From Fischerella sp. PCC 9431 (GTDB lineage Bacteria; Cyanobacteriota; Cyanobacteriia; Cyanobacteriales; Nostocaceae): a stretch of 64,000 nt of DNA. The position numbers were made by a program, and so were the translations under genes. The DNA lies in assembly GCF_000447295.1 (NCBI RefSeq), contig NZ_KE650771.1, positions 5,911,559 through 5,975,558 of the forward strand, read 5' to 3'. The first letter of the stretch is position 1, and every line of letters begins with the position of its first letter. Of the stretch, positions 55,203-63,504 are shown one piece after another. The notes below the pieces were generated by a model. That model saw only the letters and a program-made list of their open reading frames with translations, did not search any database and had not been told where the DNA came from.

Positions 55203-56534
55203 ATGTTAGTATTTAGTTTCCTTTTTGGATTGACAATCGGACTAGGGGTTTGGGTTTGCCAACTGGTGCAACTGCGCCGCATCATCGGAAAAATCCCGCC
55301 CTCATTAAAGTCGCAACCTAGTGATATTGCGCTTCCGCTAATTCCACGTCTGCGGCACGATATTGCTGAATTGAAACAGCAGCAATTATATTTGCAACAA
55401 ATTATACATAATTACAAAGGGTTACTAGAGTCAGCACCTGTAGGATATTTGCAAGTAGATGAAGAAAATCAGCTGCTGTGGTGTAATCAGCAAGCACGAG
55501 AGATGTTGTATTTACAAAGGTGGCAGCCGGGACAAGTACGATTGTTACTGGAGTTAGTACGATCTTATGAACTAGACCAGTTAATTGAAAAAACTCGCGA
55601 TCGCCAGGAATCTCAGATCAAAGAATGGGTATTTCACCCCTCTTGTGAAAGTGCGGCAGCAATGCTAGAACAGAAGTCTGTGATGTTGCGAGCTAGTAGC
55701 TTGCCTTTATCTAAGGGAGAAGTTGGCGTATTCTTGGAAAATCGCCAAATAGTGTTGGAAATTAACCAAGCGCGTGACCGTGCTTTCTCTGATCTAGCCC
55801 ATGAACTGAGAACCCCATTGACCTCTATTCGTTTGGTAGTGGAAACTTTGCAAGGGCGCATTGAACCACCTTTAGATCGCTGGGTTAATCGCCTGATGCA
55901 GGAAGTTGACCGACTGATCTCTTTGGTGCAAAGCTGGTTAGAACTTACCCAACTAGAAACCGATCCCACCCTGAAACTCAATCGCCAATCCACAGAAGTG
56001 CGATCGCTCATTAGCAAAGTCTGGGAAACTCTTGAACCCCTAGCCACACGCGATCAAATCCAACTTGTCTATCAAGGTCTGGAAAATATTTGGCTTCATG
56101 CGGATGCTTTGCGTCTTTACCAAGTTTTCCTCAACTTGCTGGATAATAGCATCAAGTACAGTCCTGTGGGTGGTAGTATTACTGTTGAAACGAAAATTTC
56201 ATCTTTAGAAAATAATCGTAGCGCTAAACCAAACGCACCAGCTAATCTAGAAGTTAATATTATTGACTCTGGAGTAGGTTTTGCTGAAGCGGACTTACCT
56301 CATGTTTTTGAACGATTTTACCGGGGAGATCAAGCGCGAACTCGTGATCAAACAGTTGAAAGTAGTTCTACAACAATAGTGGGTAGTGGTTTAGGTTTGG
56401 CGATCGTTCGTCAAATAATTCTGGCTCACGGTGGTTCAATCAAAGCCATGAACCATCCCAGTACAGGTGGTGCGTGGATACAGTTTGTATTACCTGAAGT
56501 CATGGCAAATTCTCAAAACCAAGACTATATTTAA
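55203..56534 (+). CDS. sphS: Sensor histidine kinase (SphS/PhoR-like)
   Basis: About 443 residues from the ATG at 55203 (a GTG at 55200 is adjacent). An N-terminal hydrophobic segment (LVFSFLFGLTIGLGVWVCQL) precedes a PAS-like region (LLESAPVGYLQVDEENQLLW). The HisKA domain has SDLAHELRTPLTSIRLVVE with the phospho-accepting histidine near 202. The ATPase domain has LLDNSIKYSP, DSGVGF and GSGLGLAIVRQI. The arrangement with sphR upstream and phoU downstream is the cyanobacterial SphS-SphR system sensing phosphate. Confidence 0.9.
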   Translation: MLVFSFLFGLTIGLGVWVCQLVQLRRIIGKIPPSLKSQPSDIALPLIPRLRHDIAELKQQQLYLQQIIHNYKGLLESAPVGYLQVDEENQLLWCNQQAREMLYLQRWQPGQVRLLLELVRSYELDQLIEKTRDRQESQIKEWVFHPSCESAAAMLEQKSVMLRASSLPLSKGEVGVFLENRQIVLEINQARDRAFSDLAHELRTPLTSIRLVVETLQGRIEPPLDRWVNRLMQEVDRLISLVQSWLELTQLETDPTLKLNRQSTEVRSLISKVWETLEPLATRDQIQLVYQGLENIWLHADALRLYQVFLNLLDNSIKYSPVGGSITVETKISSLENNRSAKPNAPANLEVNIIDSGVGFAEADLPHVFERFYRGDQARTRDQTVESSSTTIVGSGLGLAIVRQIILAHGGSIKAMNHPSTGGAWIQFVLPEVMANSQNQDYI

Positions 56535-56544
56535 AAATATCTTC

Positions 56545-57231
56545 ATGTTTGGGAATGCAAGCGTGAAAGCAATTATATATGATCCTAACTCTGGAACGAC
56601 CCAGATTACACGAGAAATCAGACGCTTAGAGCGCGATATCTTACGCATGGGAGCTTTGGTGGAACAATCGTTTCGTCGAAGTCACCAAGCCTTATTCGCT
56701 CGTGATCTAAAAGCAGCTGAGGAACTTCCCCATATAGATAAGCAGATTGATCGCTTTTATAAACAAATAGAATCAGACTGTGCGGAAATAATGACGCTGC
56801 AAGCTCCGGTTGCTCAAGATTTGCGTTGTTTGAGTGCTTTTATGCAATTGGTGCGTGATCTAGAACGGATTGGGGATTATGCTAAAGATTTAGCTGAAAT
56901 TGCAGTCAAAATCTTTTCTTATCCGCCCCATGCTTCTTTACCAGAAATTGCTATGATGTCGCACCATGCTCAAGCAATGTTAGCAACTAGCTTGGTGGCT
57001 TTGGCTGATTTAGATGAAGTCGGTGGACGCAGTATCAAACAACTAGATGATGCTGTAGATAGCGCTTACGAACATCTCTATCAAACCTTAGCGTATCAAA
57101 GAGATGTTCCAGGCGTAGTCGAGCCAATTCTGTTGTTGGTACTAGTAATACGCCATCTAGAACGTATGGCAGACCATGCAACTAATATCGGTCAACGAGT
57201 AGCATATATTGTTACAGGTCAACGTCACTAG
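56545..57231 (+). CDS. phoU: Phosphate signalling protein PhoU (SphU)
   Basis: About 228 residues from the ATG at 56545, ten bases after the sphS stop. GTG at 56563 is an alternative, and an earlier frame overlaps the kinase. Two PhoU repeats of three helices each: RRLERDILRMGALVEQS in the first, and VVEPILLLVLVIRHLERMAD with HATNIGQRVAYIVTG in the second, including the metal-binding E/D residues. PhoU represses the kinase when phosphate is plentiful. No pst transporter genes are nearby. Confidence 0.92.
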   Translation: MFGNASVKAIIYDPNSGTTQITREIRRLERDILRMGALVEQSFRRSHQALFARDLKAAEELPHIDKQIDRFYKQIESDCAEIMTLQAPVAQDLRCLSAFMQLVRDLERIGDYAKDLAEIAVKIFSYPPHASLPEIAMMSHHAQAMLATSLVALADLDEVGGRSIKQLDDAVDSAYEHLYQTLAYQRDVPGVVEPILLLVLVIRHLERMADHATNIGQRVAYIVTGQRH

Positions 57232-57375
57232 TAAACAAAATTAACCCTTTAAGCCTGTTTAATCGTTTGGTTCTAAAACAATAAACTAGCTACGCATTCC
57301 TTGGTAGGTCTTAAACTCTTGCCTCTAAAGTAATTTAGTAAAGAACTTAGTCTGGTCAGATAAGGGCTTTTTTAG

Positions 57376-57400
57376 CCCCTGCCTTGAGGCATGGGGTTTT
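57376..57400 (+). terminator. Strong hairpin with T-tract
   Basis: cccctgcc (57376-57383), a loop of ttga, then ggcatgggg (57388-57396, one bulged t) followed by tttt. About 145 bases past phoU, so it could end the sph transcript. Hairpins of this cccctgcc type also occur at the ends of IS200/IS605 elements, so a remnant end is the alternative. Confidence 0.55.
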
Positions 57401-58016
57401 CTGACAATAACTACAATAGTAGCCTAAACCCACTCTTCGAGAAAAAGTGATGATTTGTAATCTAACTTACATTTCACATAAAGCTTACCTGTTCTTAAAC
57501 TTTAGATACTAAATTATCGAAGTAGCGCTTAATAGTATTTGCCAGAGCAGTATACCGTACAATATAAAGCACAATGTTTCTTTCCATACAACGCGGAGGA
57601 GCAAATAACACTAGCAACAAACTAACTTGAGAAAGTAGAGAATTCTCATTAGTGCCGAAAAAAGGTAAAGAATTTTTGCAAACTTGCCAAGTCTAGTTTG
57701 CTCGAACTACCTAACAAAGAATAGCAATGTATCTTCCATATTTACGGTTTTTATCATTGCCATAACCAAAATTAGTCGATAGTAATTCTCAATTAATATA
57801 GAATGCAATAATAGTTAATCAACAATTAAGCAATTAACAACACATTTGTTTAATTTTGCTGTGTCTTTGCGAGTAAACTTTGTAGTAAGCCCTTTATTTT
57901 AAATGAGCAAACTTACCTAGCAAGTTAGTTACAAAAGTACAAAACTCGTCTAATAACTTTTTTTATGAATTTTAGATATGTCTGTAAATATATACTACAT
58001 ATACCCCTACAATTAT

Positions 58017-58250
58017 GCAGGGCTGTTTCATTCTCTAAAAGAACCTAATTTATAAGCGTATCAGCCAAAAAAATCAGGTCGTTAATTAATCTAAGTTTGG
58101 TCAAAAACCAGGCGATGCCTTGGGCAACCCCTTCGGTGTACGCACTTAAATTTACTGGTTGAAACAGTAACTTTTCGATTACTAACTTCCTAAAATTTTT
58201 AGTCGATACTCTTGACAAAATCCTGATCTGAGCGAATGAAACAGCCCTGC
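58017..58250. mobile_element. MITE-like element with perfect 17-base inverted ends
   Basis: gcagggctgtttcattc at 58017-58033 is exactly repeated in inverse at 58234-58250. The 234-base interval does not code. Its ends and size fit a non-autonomous derivative of an insertion sequence. No transposase with such ends is in the window. Confidence 0.7.
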
Positions 58251-58586
58251 TAGAATCAGTCCTGATTCATCCTTCATTTATTAATCGGCTAGATAATTAT
58301 AAGCCGTATCACGAAAGCTTACTTTTTCAGCAACTTATGTTGTTTTATTTCAAAATCAAACAGGTATTTTCTACTATATAAAAATCTTCCATACCCAACA
58401 TCTATCTTTTGGTCTAATTAATGCTTCCTAATACTAACTTATTCACTATATTTGCTTTCCATAACTTTAGTAGCAATTCTACGTCTGTTGCAAATGACAT
58501 ATTAGACAGCAATTAGCTATGGCAATTAACTTTAGTTATCTATCTAATTTCTTTGAGTTGCTAATAATCCTAACCCAACAACACCA

Positions 58587-59192
58587 ATGATCTATTCCAG
58601 CAGTCACACACAAAACCCAATTACATCACATAAGCCTAGCTTATCATCAAGTTTACCCCAAAGAATCTTTACTCGTAGGGAAGTTATTCCAGCTCGTAAT
58701 GATGTGTTATGGCGAATCGAGCGTGGAGCAGTGCGTACCTTAACTTGGAGTGAGGATGGAACATTCATTACTTTGGGCTATTGGGGAGCAGGTGATTTAA
58801 TCGGTTATCCTCTTTCTAGAGTCAAGCCTTACCAAATAGAATGTTTAACCAGTGTGGAAGTGAGTGTAGTACCGCCGCATCACTGGAATCAAGATGTCAA
58901 TGCTCTCATAAGTCATATTCAACAAGCAGAAGAGCTTTTAAGCATAGTACATAGAAAACCAATTTCTCTACGTTTGTGGCAATTTTTGGTTTGGCTGAGT
59001 GAAAAATTTGGCCGGGATGTAGAACAAGGCAAAGTAATTGAACTCAACGTTACTCATCAAGAGATGGCTGAAGTATTAAATACAACAAGAGTGACAGTAA
59101 CCCGCCTTCTCCAACAATTTGAGGAAGAAGGTAACTTGCTACGTCATAAACGCAGAATTATTTTATGTTTACCAAATAAAGTAATTAAATAA
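58587..59192 (+). CDS. Crp/Fnr-family transcription regulator
   Basis: 201 residues. The N-terminal cyclic-nucleotide-binding-like barrel (about 25-110) has WRIERGAVRTLTWSEDGTFI and WGAGDLIGYPL, but lacks the usual cAMP-contacting arginine-serine set. The C-terminal winged helix has LNVTHQEMAEVLNTTRVTVT (recognition helix) and LLRHKRRIILCLP. Similar to cyanobacterial Crp-type regulators other than NtcA. It lies upstream of the porin gene on the same strand (about 155 bases apart) and could regulate it; that is inference. Confidence 0.87.
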   Translation: MIYSSSHTQNPITSHKPSLSSSLPQRIFTRREVIPARNDVLWRIERGAVRTLTWSEDGTFITLGYWGAGDLIGYPLSRVKPYQIECLTSVEVSVVPPHHWNQDVNALISHIQQAEELLSIVHRKPISLRLWQFLVWLSEKFGRDVEQGKVIELNVTHQEMAEVLNTTRVTVTRLLQQFEEEGNLLRHKRRIILCLPNKVIK

Positions 59193-59349
59193 CAATTAAA
59201 AATAGTGGTGGGTACTTGCGTTAATCACCGCTTCTTTTGGTACAATTGTTACTGAAAATCATAGTTATAACTCAAGTGAATTTAGTTAATAATTCCTTTG
59301 AGCGAATATACCATGATTGACCCGGTAGGTGTGAGTGAGACTAAACAAA

Positions 59350-60978
59350 ATGACAAAACCATTCAGGAACGCCCTTAAGCTGAGTCCGCTTGTTTTTGCT
59401 GCGACATTATTGGCAGCCAACAGTGCCTTTGCAGCAGAAGTAAACCAAGAAATTAATCAAGAGGTGACTTCTGTAACTCAGTTATCCCAAGGATCAACTG
59501 AAGGCATGAGCCAAGTAACATCTGTTTCTCAGTTTTCTGATGTGCAGCCTACAGACTGGGCATTCCAAGCATTGCAGTCTTTAGTTGAGCGCTACGGTTG
59601 TATTGCAGGTTATCCCAACGGTACTTATCGTGGGAACCGTCCCATGACCCGTTATGAATTCGCCGCAGGTTTGAATGCTTGTTTGGATAGGGTTAATGAA
59701 CTGATTGCTACAGCAACCGCTGAATTGGTAACAAAAGAAGATCTGGCTACCCTACAGCGTTTGCAAGAAGAATTTTCTGCTGAACTAGCTACTTTGCGCG
59801 GTCGTGTAGATGCTTTGGAAGCTCGTACTGCTGAGTTGGAAGCAAACCAGTTTTCCACTACTACAAAGTTAGTTGGGGAAGCTATCTTCAACTTTGGTGC
59901 AGCTTTTGGAGATGGGAAAGCTAACGGTACTAACGATGATGTAGATGAAAACTTTACTTTCTCAGACCGGGTTCGCTTGAGTTTGAATAGTAGCTTCATG
60001 GGTACAGACCAACTGCAAATTCGTTTGCAGGCTGGTAATATACCTAACTTTGGAACAGCAACCGGTACTAATATGGCCCGCCTCGCCTATGACAACAATA
60101 ACGGCAACGATGTTGAAATCGATAAAATCAACTACGCTTTCAACCTGAGTGATTCCATTCGTGTCAAGGTAGACGCTAACAACGGTGAATTCTACGAAAA
60201 CATTCCTAACTTCTCGGAATTTGCTAGTTCAGGAAAAGGTGCGATTTCCCGCTATGGTCGCTTCAGCCCCATCTATCGCCAAGGTTCTGGTGGTGCAGGT
60301 CTAACTGTTAATTTCCAACCTCAAGGATCACCTTTCAGTGCATCTGTGGGTTATCTAGCTGGTGGAAGTAATAACGTAGCCAATAATCCTATTGATGGAG
60401 CTGGTCTATTTGATGGTAACTATGCAGCTCTTGCTCAGATTGGTTTCCAAGCAAATAAAGCATTCAATGTTGGTCTAACTTACGCTCACAGTTATCAAAA
60501 TAGTGTTGGCGGTGTTAACCTATTTAGCTCTACAGGTAGTGCAAATGCCAACCGACCTTTTGATGCTGGTGCTGCTACTTCTGCGAATCACTATGGTGCA
60601 GAAGTTAACTTCAAGCCCAGTTCTAAGCTGAGTGTTGGCGGTTGGGTAGGCTTCAGCAACGCAGAAGCTCAGAATGGTCCAAATAAAGGTGACAACGCCG
60701 ATATTTTCTATTGGATGGCTAACGTAGCTTTCAAAGACTTCGGTAAAGAGGGTAACTTGCTTGGTTTTCAGTTTGGTCAACCACCTAAAGTTACAGATAA
60801 TGACAACGGTGCGCGCGAAGATGATGACAATTCTTATCACATAGAAGCGCTTTATCGTTACCAGTTGACCGACAATATTGCTTTAACTCCAGGTTTGTTG
60901 GTCATCTTAAATCCTGAGCATAATGACAACAATGACACGGTTTATGTCGGTACACTTCGTACTACCTTCAGTTTCTAA
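59350..60978 (+). CDS. SLH-domain OprB-type porin (iron-uptake porin family)
   Basis: About 542 residues from the ATG at 59350 (a GTG five codons upstream is possible). A signal peptide ends at NSAFA. The SLH domain near residues 60-120 (VQPTDWAFQALQSLVERYG, GTYRGNRPMTRYEFAAGLNA) binds the pyruvylated peptidoglycan-linked polymer. It is followed by a coiled-coil (ELATLRGRVDALEARTAEL) and an OprB beta-barrel ending in TTFSF. This is the major cyanobacterial outer-membrane porin type, moving small solutes and inorganic ions. A strong terminator follows. Confidence 0.94.
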   Translation: MTKPFRNALKLSPLVFAATLLAANSAFAAEVNQEINQEVTSVTQLSQGSTEGMSQVTSVSQFSDVQPTDWAFQALQSLVERYGCIAGYPNGTYRGNRPMTRYEFAAGLNACLDRVNELIATATAELVTKEDLATLQRLQEEFSAELATLRGRVDALEARTAELEANQFSTTTKLVGEAIFNFGAAFGDGKANGTNDDVDENFTFSDRVRLSLNSSFMGTDQLQIRLQAGNIPNFGTATGTNMARLAYDNNNGNDVEIDKINYAFNLSDSIRVKVDANNGEFYENIPNFSEFASSGKGAISRYGRFSPIYRQGSGGAGLTVNFQPQGSPFSASVGYLAGGSNNVANNPIDGAGLFDGNYAALAQIGFQANKAFNVGLTYAHSYQNSVGGVNLFSSTGSANANRPFDAGAATSANHYGAEVNFKPSSKLSVGGWVGFSNAEAQNGPNKGDNADIFYWMANVAFKDFGKEGNLLGFQFGQPPKVTDNDNGAREDDDNSYHIEALYRYQLTDNIALTPGLLVILNPEHNDNNDTVYVGTLRTTFSF

Positions 60979-61056
60979 CTAGTTGTTAGTGTTAGTTGTT
61001 AGTAATTTTGTCAAACAACTAACAACAACCAACTACTATTAATACTAAAAAATTAT

Positions 61057-61081
61057 CCCCGCCTATGTGCGGGTTTTTTTC
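61057..61081 (+). terminator. Rho-independent terminator of the porin gene
   Basis: cccgc (61058-61062), loop ctatgt, gcggg (61069-61073), followed directly by at least seven T. Confidence 0.88.
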
Positions 61082-61149
61082 ATGATAAATAACTAATGAC
61101 TTAATATAACGGTTCAGGCGATTTGCAGTTGGTTCAAATTAGAGAGCTA

Positions 61150-61278
61150 ATACCATTTCACTAAAACCTTGATACAAATACAGGCGTGTAGAGACGCGCC
61201 AATAGCGCTATAGCGCATGGCTTCGCTAAGGCGCGTCTCTACAAATTTATATGGAACGTGATTAACGTGAAATGGTAT
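61150..61278. mobile_element. MITE-like element with exact 12-base inverted ends
   Basis: ataccatttcac at 61150-61161 is exactly inverted at 61267-61278. Inside, tgtagagacgcgcc (about 61186-61200) pairs with ggcgcgtctctaca. The internal gtagagacgc module also occurs in the elements at 46507 and 48889, indicating a related family. Non-coding. Confidence 0.75.
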
Positions 61279-61280
61279 AA

Positions 61281-61477
61281 GAGGGTGTTTGAAAAGTCCG
61301 TTTTCATGTATCCTGGCGATTATAAATCGCGGCTACACAGACAAAACCTGCCTCCGCAGGTTGAAAAACCCTAATTTTGTGTTAGTCCACGAAGGTAGAC
61401 TTCCCTACAGGAAGCTGCTACGCGTCGTGCTTGTGTAGTAGCGAATTATATTTGCCCAAAACTTTTCAAACATCCTC
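61281..61477. mobile_element. Second MITE-like element, adjacent
   Basis: gagggtgtttgaaaagt at 61281-61297 matches the inverse of 61461-61477 at 16 of 17 positions. Starts three bases after the preceding element ends. Internal palindromes such as cctgcctccgcagg are seen. Non-coding. Confidence 0.72.
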
Positions 61478-61501
61478 CAACTTCCAACCCTATAATGAAA
61501 G

Positions 61502-62380
61502 CTAAAGACTCAACTGTTGATGAGTTTGAAAATTTTTATTATTATTTTCATCTCTATTAGAATTAGCTCTAATTTCATAGTTGGTGATGAATAACTCTTG
61601 ACCTTTTGCAGCACTAATTTGTTTGTAGTTATTCATTCCATACTGCAATTCCCACTCAAAAAGATTAGAGCTTTGAAAATTGCCTCTAATTTCAGGTGAG
61701 TCATCATAAGTTATTAGCCAACGATGATGACATTCTATCACTAATTCAGCAAATCTCTGATGCTCAAAAGACGTGTGTAAATCCCCATCTTTACCATACA
61801 ACTTGGATTTCGTAGCAGCAAAATAAGGGGGGTCTAAAAATATAAATACATCTTGACCGTCTGCATTTAATAGTTCGCTATAATCTAAATTAGTAATCTT
61901 TATATCTGCTGTGAAAATTTTTTCTAATTTCTCTAGGCGGTCTATCGACGAGTAAGTAAAGCGTTTCTGAAAAGCTTGCTCAGAAAATCCTCCAGATTCC
62001 ACAGTTCCAGAGAAAGTAATTCTATTGAGAACAAAAAAGCGTACCGCTCTATCAAAATCAGATAAATTATTGGTATCTACACTAGTTAATTTCTCATATA
62101 ATAACCTCCCATCTGTGTATTTATTTTTAACGCGACGTATTTCTTCCACGAGTTGAGGTAGATGAGATTGAGTAGATTTCCAAAACAGAAATAGCTCGCG
62201 GTTTAAATCGTTAATCCAGATTTTTAGGTTTGGAAATTTCTGTTTTAAGTAAATAAAAACAGAACCGCCACCCACGAAAGGTTCTCGAAACTCACAAAAG
62301 CTATCTGGTAAATATTTGGCTATTTGATTAATGGCTTTTGATTTACCACCTGGGTAACGTAGTGGACTTTTGATTATCAT
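61502..62380 (-). CDS. D12-class DNA adenine N6-methyltransferase (Dam-like)
   Basis: About 292 residues from the ATG at 62380 (MIIKSPLRYPGGKSKAI); a TTG at 62392 precedes it. D12 class motifs: SPLRYPGGKS, REPFVGGGSVFIYL (SAM motif) and FIFLDPPYF (catalytic DPPY), in the alpha-type order. E. coli Dam and DpnM, which methylate GATC, belong to this class. No restriction endonuclease gene is adjacent, so it looks solitary. The specificity is not readable from the sequence, but GATC lies inside the abundant HIP1 octamer gcgatcgc. Confidence 0.88.
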   Translation of the reverse strand: MIIKSPLRYPGGKSKAINQIAKYLPDSFCEFREPFVGGGSVFIYLKQKFPNLKIWINDLNRELFLFWKSTQSHLPQLVEEIRRVKNKYTDGRLLYEKLTSVDTNNLSDFDRAVRFFVLNRITFSGTVESGGFSEQAFQKRFTYSSIDRLEKLEKIFTADIKITNLDYSELLNADGQDVFIFLDPPYFAATKSKLYGKDGDLHTSFEHQRFAELVIECHHRWLITYDDSPEIRGNFQSSNLFEWELQYGMNNYKQISAAKGQELFITNYEIRANSNRDENNNKNFQTHQQLSL

Positions 62381-62430
62381 TGTTGTAACCAATCACATTT
62401 ATAAGTTTAAATAATCAAACGATTATGTAC

Positions 62431-62685
62431 TTAATTGTCTTGGCTACTAAAATTTGACGGTGGGCGATCGCTACTCCAAGCCCACCAAACACAACCACAA
62501 TGACATTGGTAGAATTCTTGCCATTTGCGACGATATTCTTCTGTAATTACAGGCGAACGGCGATTAATCCAAACTTGTGCAGCTTCCAAACTGCTAGCAT
62601 GACAAGTGGGACAGCAAAACTCACGAGCATGAATTGCTTTATCAGTCCATTCGGGTGGGATAGGAGCAAAAGCCTCTATAGTCAT
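62431..62685 (-). CDS. Small cysteine-rich conserved protein
   Basis: 84 residues. ReFCCPTCHASS and YQCHCGCVWWAWSSDRPP hold pairs of cysteines (CPTC, CHCGC) that probably bind one zinc. AQVWINRRSPV lies between. I know it only as a cyanobacterial hypothetical; no enzyme motif is present. It is upstream of the methyltransferase gene on the same strand, about 50 bases away, so the two could be co-transcribed. Confidence 0.75.
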   Translation of the reverse strand: MTIEAFAPIPPEWTDKAIHAREFCCPTCHASSLEAAQVWINRRSPVITEEYRRKWQEFYQCHCGCVWWAWSSDRPPSNFSSQDN

Positions 62686-62902
62686 TTGTTATTAGTTATT
62701 AGTCATTTGTCATTGGTCAAGAGTCAATTCTCATCGAAACTGGTATTTTAGAATCCTGTAGCTTAGGTATTCTTAAGCATATATCAAAGCATACGGACTG
62801 ATGATAGCTTACGCCTTAGTACACTGATCCCCTTTCCCCTTATCCCCCTACCGTGTACACACAAATAAATCTAAGTAAAGTAATCTAGTCCCCGTCATTT
62901 TT

Positions 62903-63502
62903 ATGGAGCCAATTGCCGAAATTCGCCGTTTATATGATGTTATGCCTGCTTCTGGTCGAATTATGACCAAAATTCTGAGTAAACCGGAGCAAACAAAAGT
63001 AATTGATGTGTCCTTTCCTTTACCTTGGAACCGGGAACGACCAATATATATTAATTTTGATTTATGGCGTCGATTGACAAAACCACAGCGAGATTTGATT
63101 TTATTGCGGACAGTTTGTTGGTTGACAGGGGTAAGGTGGTTTAAACCAGATATTTATCAAGGTATAGCCATTGCTGGAATTTTGGGTGGATTGGTAGAAT
63201 TTTGGCAGACAGATCCGGTTGGTGTCGTTGTTGCTGGTGGACTGACCACCTTGGCAGTATATCGTATTACTGCTATCAATCGCTCTCAACATTCACAGTT
63301 AAACGCTGATGAAGCCGCAATCAAAGTAGCACAGCGCCGTGGTTACTCAGAAGTTGAAGCTGCACAGCATTTGTTGTCTGCTATCGAGACTGTTACCAAA
63401 ATAGAAGGGCGTAATGTCCTAGATTTCCATGAATTAATTCGTTGTCAAAACTTGCGGGCGATCGCTGGTTTGTCTTCAGTAGGTGTGCCAAATAATTTCT
63501 AA
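62903..63502 (+). CDS. DUF3318 protein
   Basis: 199 residues. Matches the pattern of DUF3318, a cyanobacterial family: MEPIAEIRRLYDVMPASGRI at the N-terminus, IDVSFPLPWNRERPIYINFD, then one or two membrane-like segments (IAIAGILGGLVEF, PVGVVVAGGLTTLAVYRI) and a helical C-terminus (YSEVEAAQHLLSAIETVTKIE). Function unknown. It ends convergent with the next gene, with only two bases between the stops. Confidence 0.85.
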   Translation: MEPIAEIRRLYDVMPASGRIMTKILSKPEQTKVIDVSFPLPWNRERPIYINFDLWRRLTKPQRDLILLRTVCWLTGVRWFKPDIYQGIAIAGILGGLVEFWQTDPVGVVVAGGLTTLAVYRITAINRSQHSQLNADEAAIKVAQRRGYSEVEAAQHLLSAIETVTKIEGRNVLDFHELIRCQNLRAIAGLSSVGVPNNF

Positions 63503-63504
63503 AA

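Larger units (their letters stand above)
57232..58586. other. 1.35 kb gene-free region
   Basis: AT-rich DNA between phoU and a Crp-type regulator with no intact gene on either strand. It holds a strong hairpin at 57376-57396 and an inverted-repeat element at 58017-58250 (both listed). The remaining sequence shows no recognisable RNA gene or coding relic. Confidence 0.5.
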
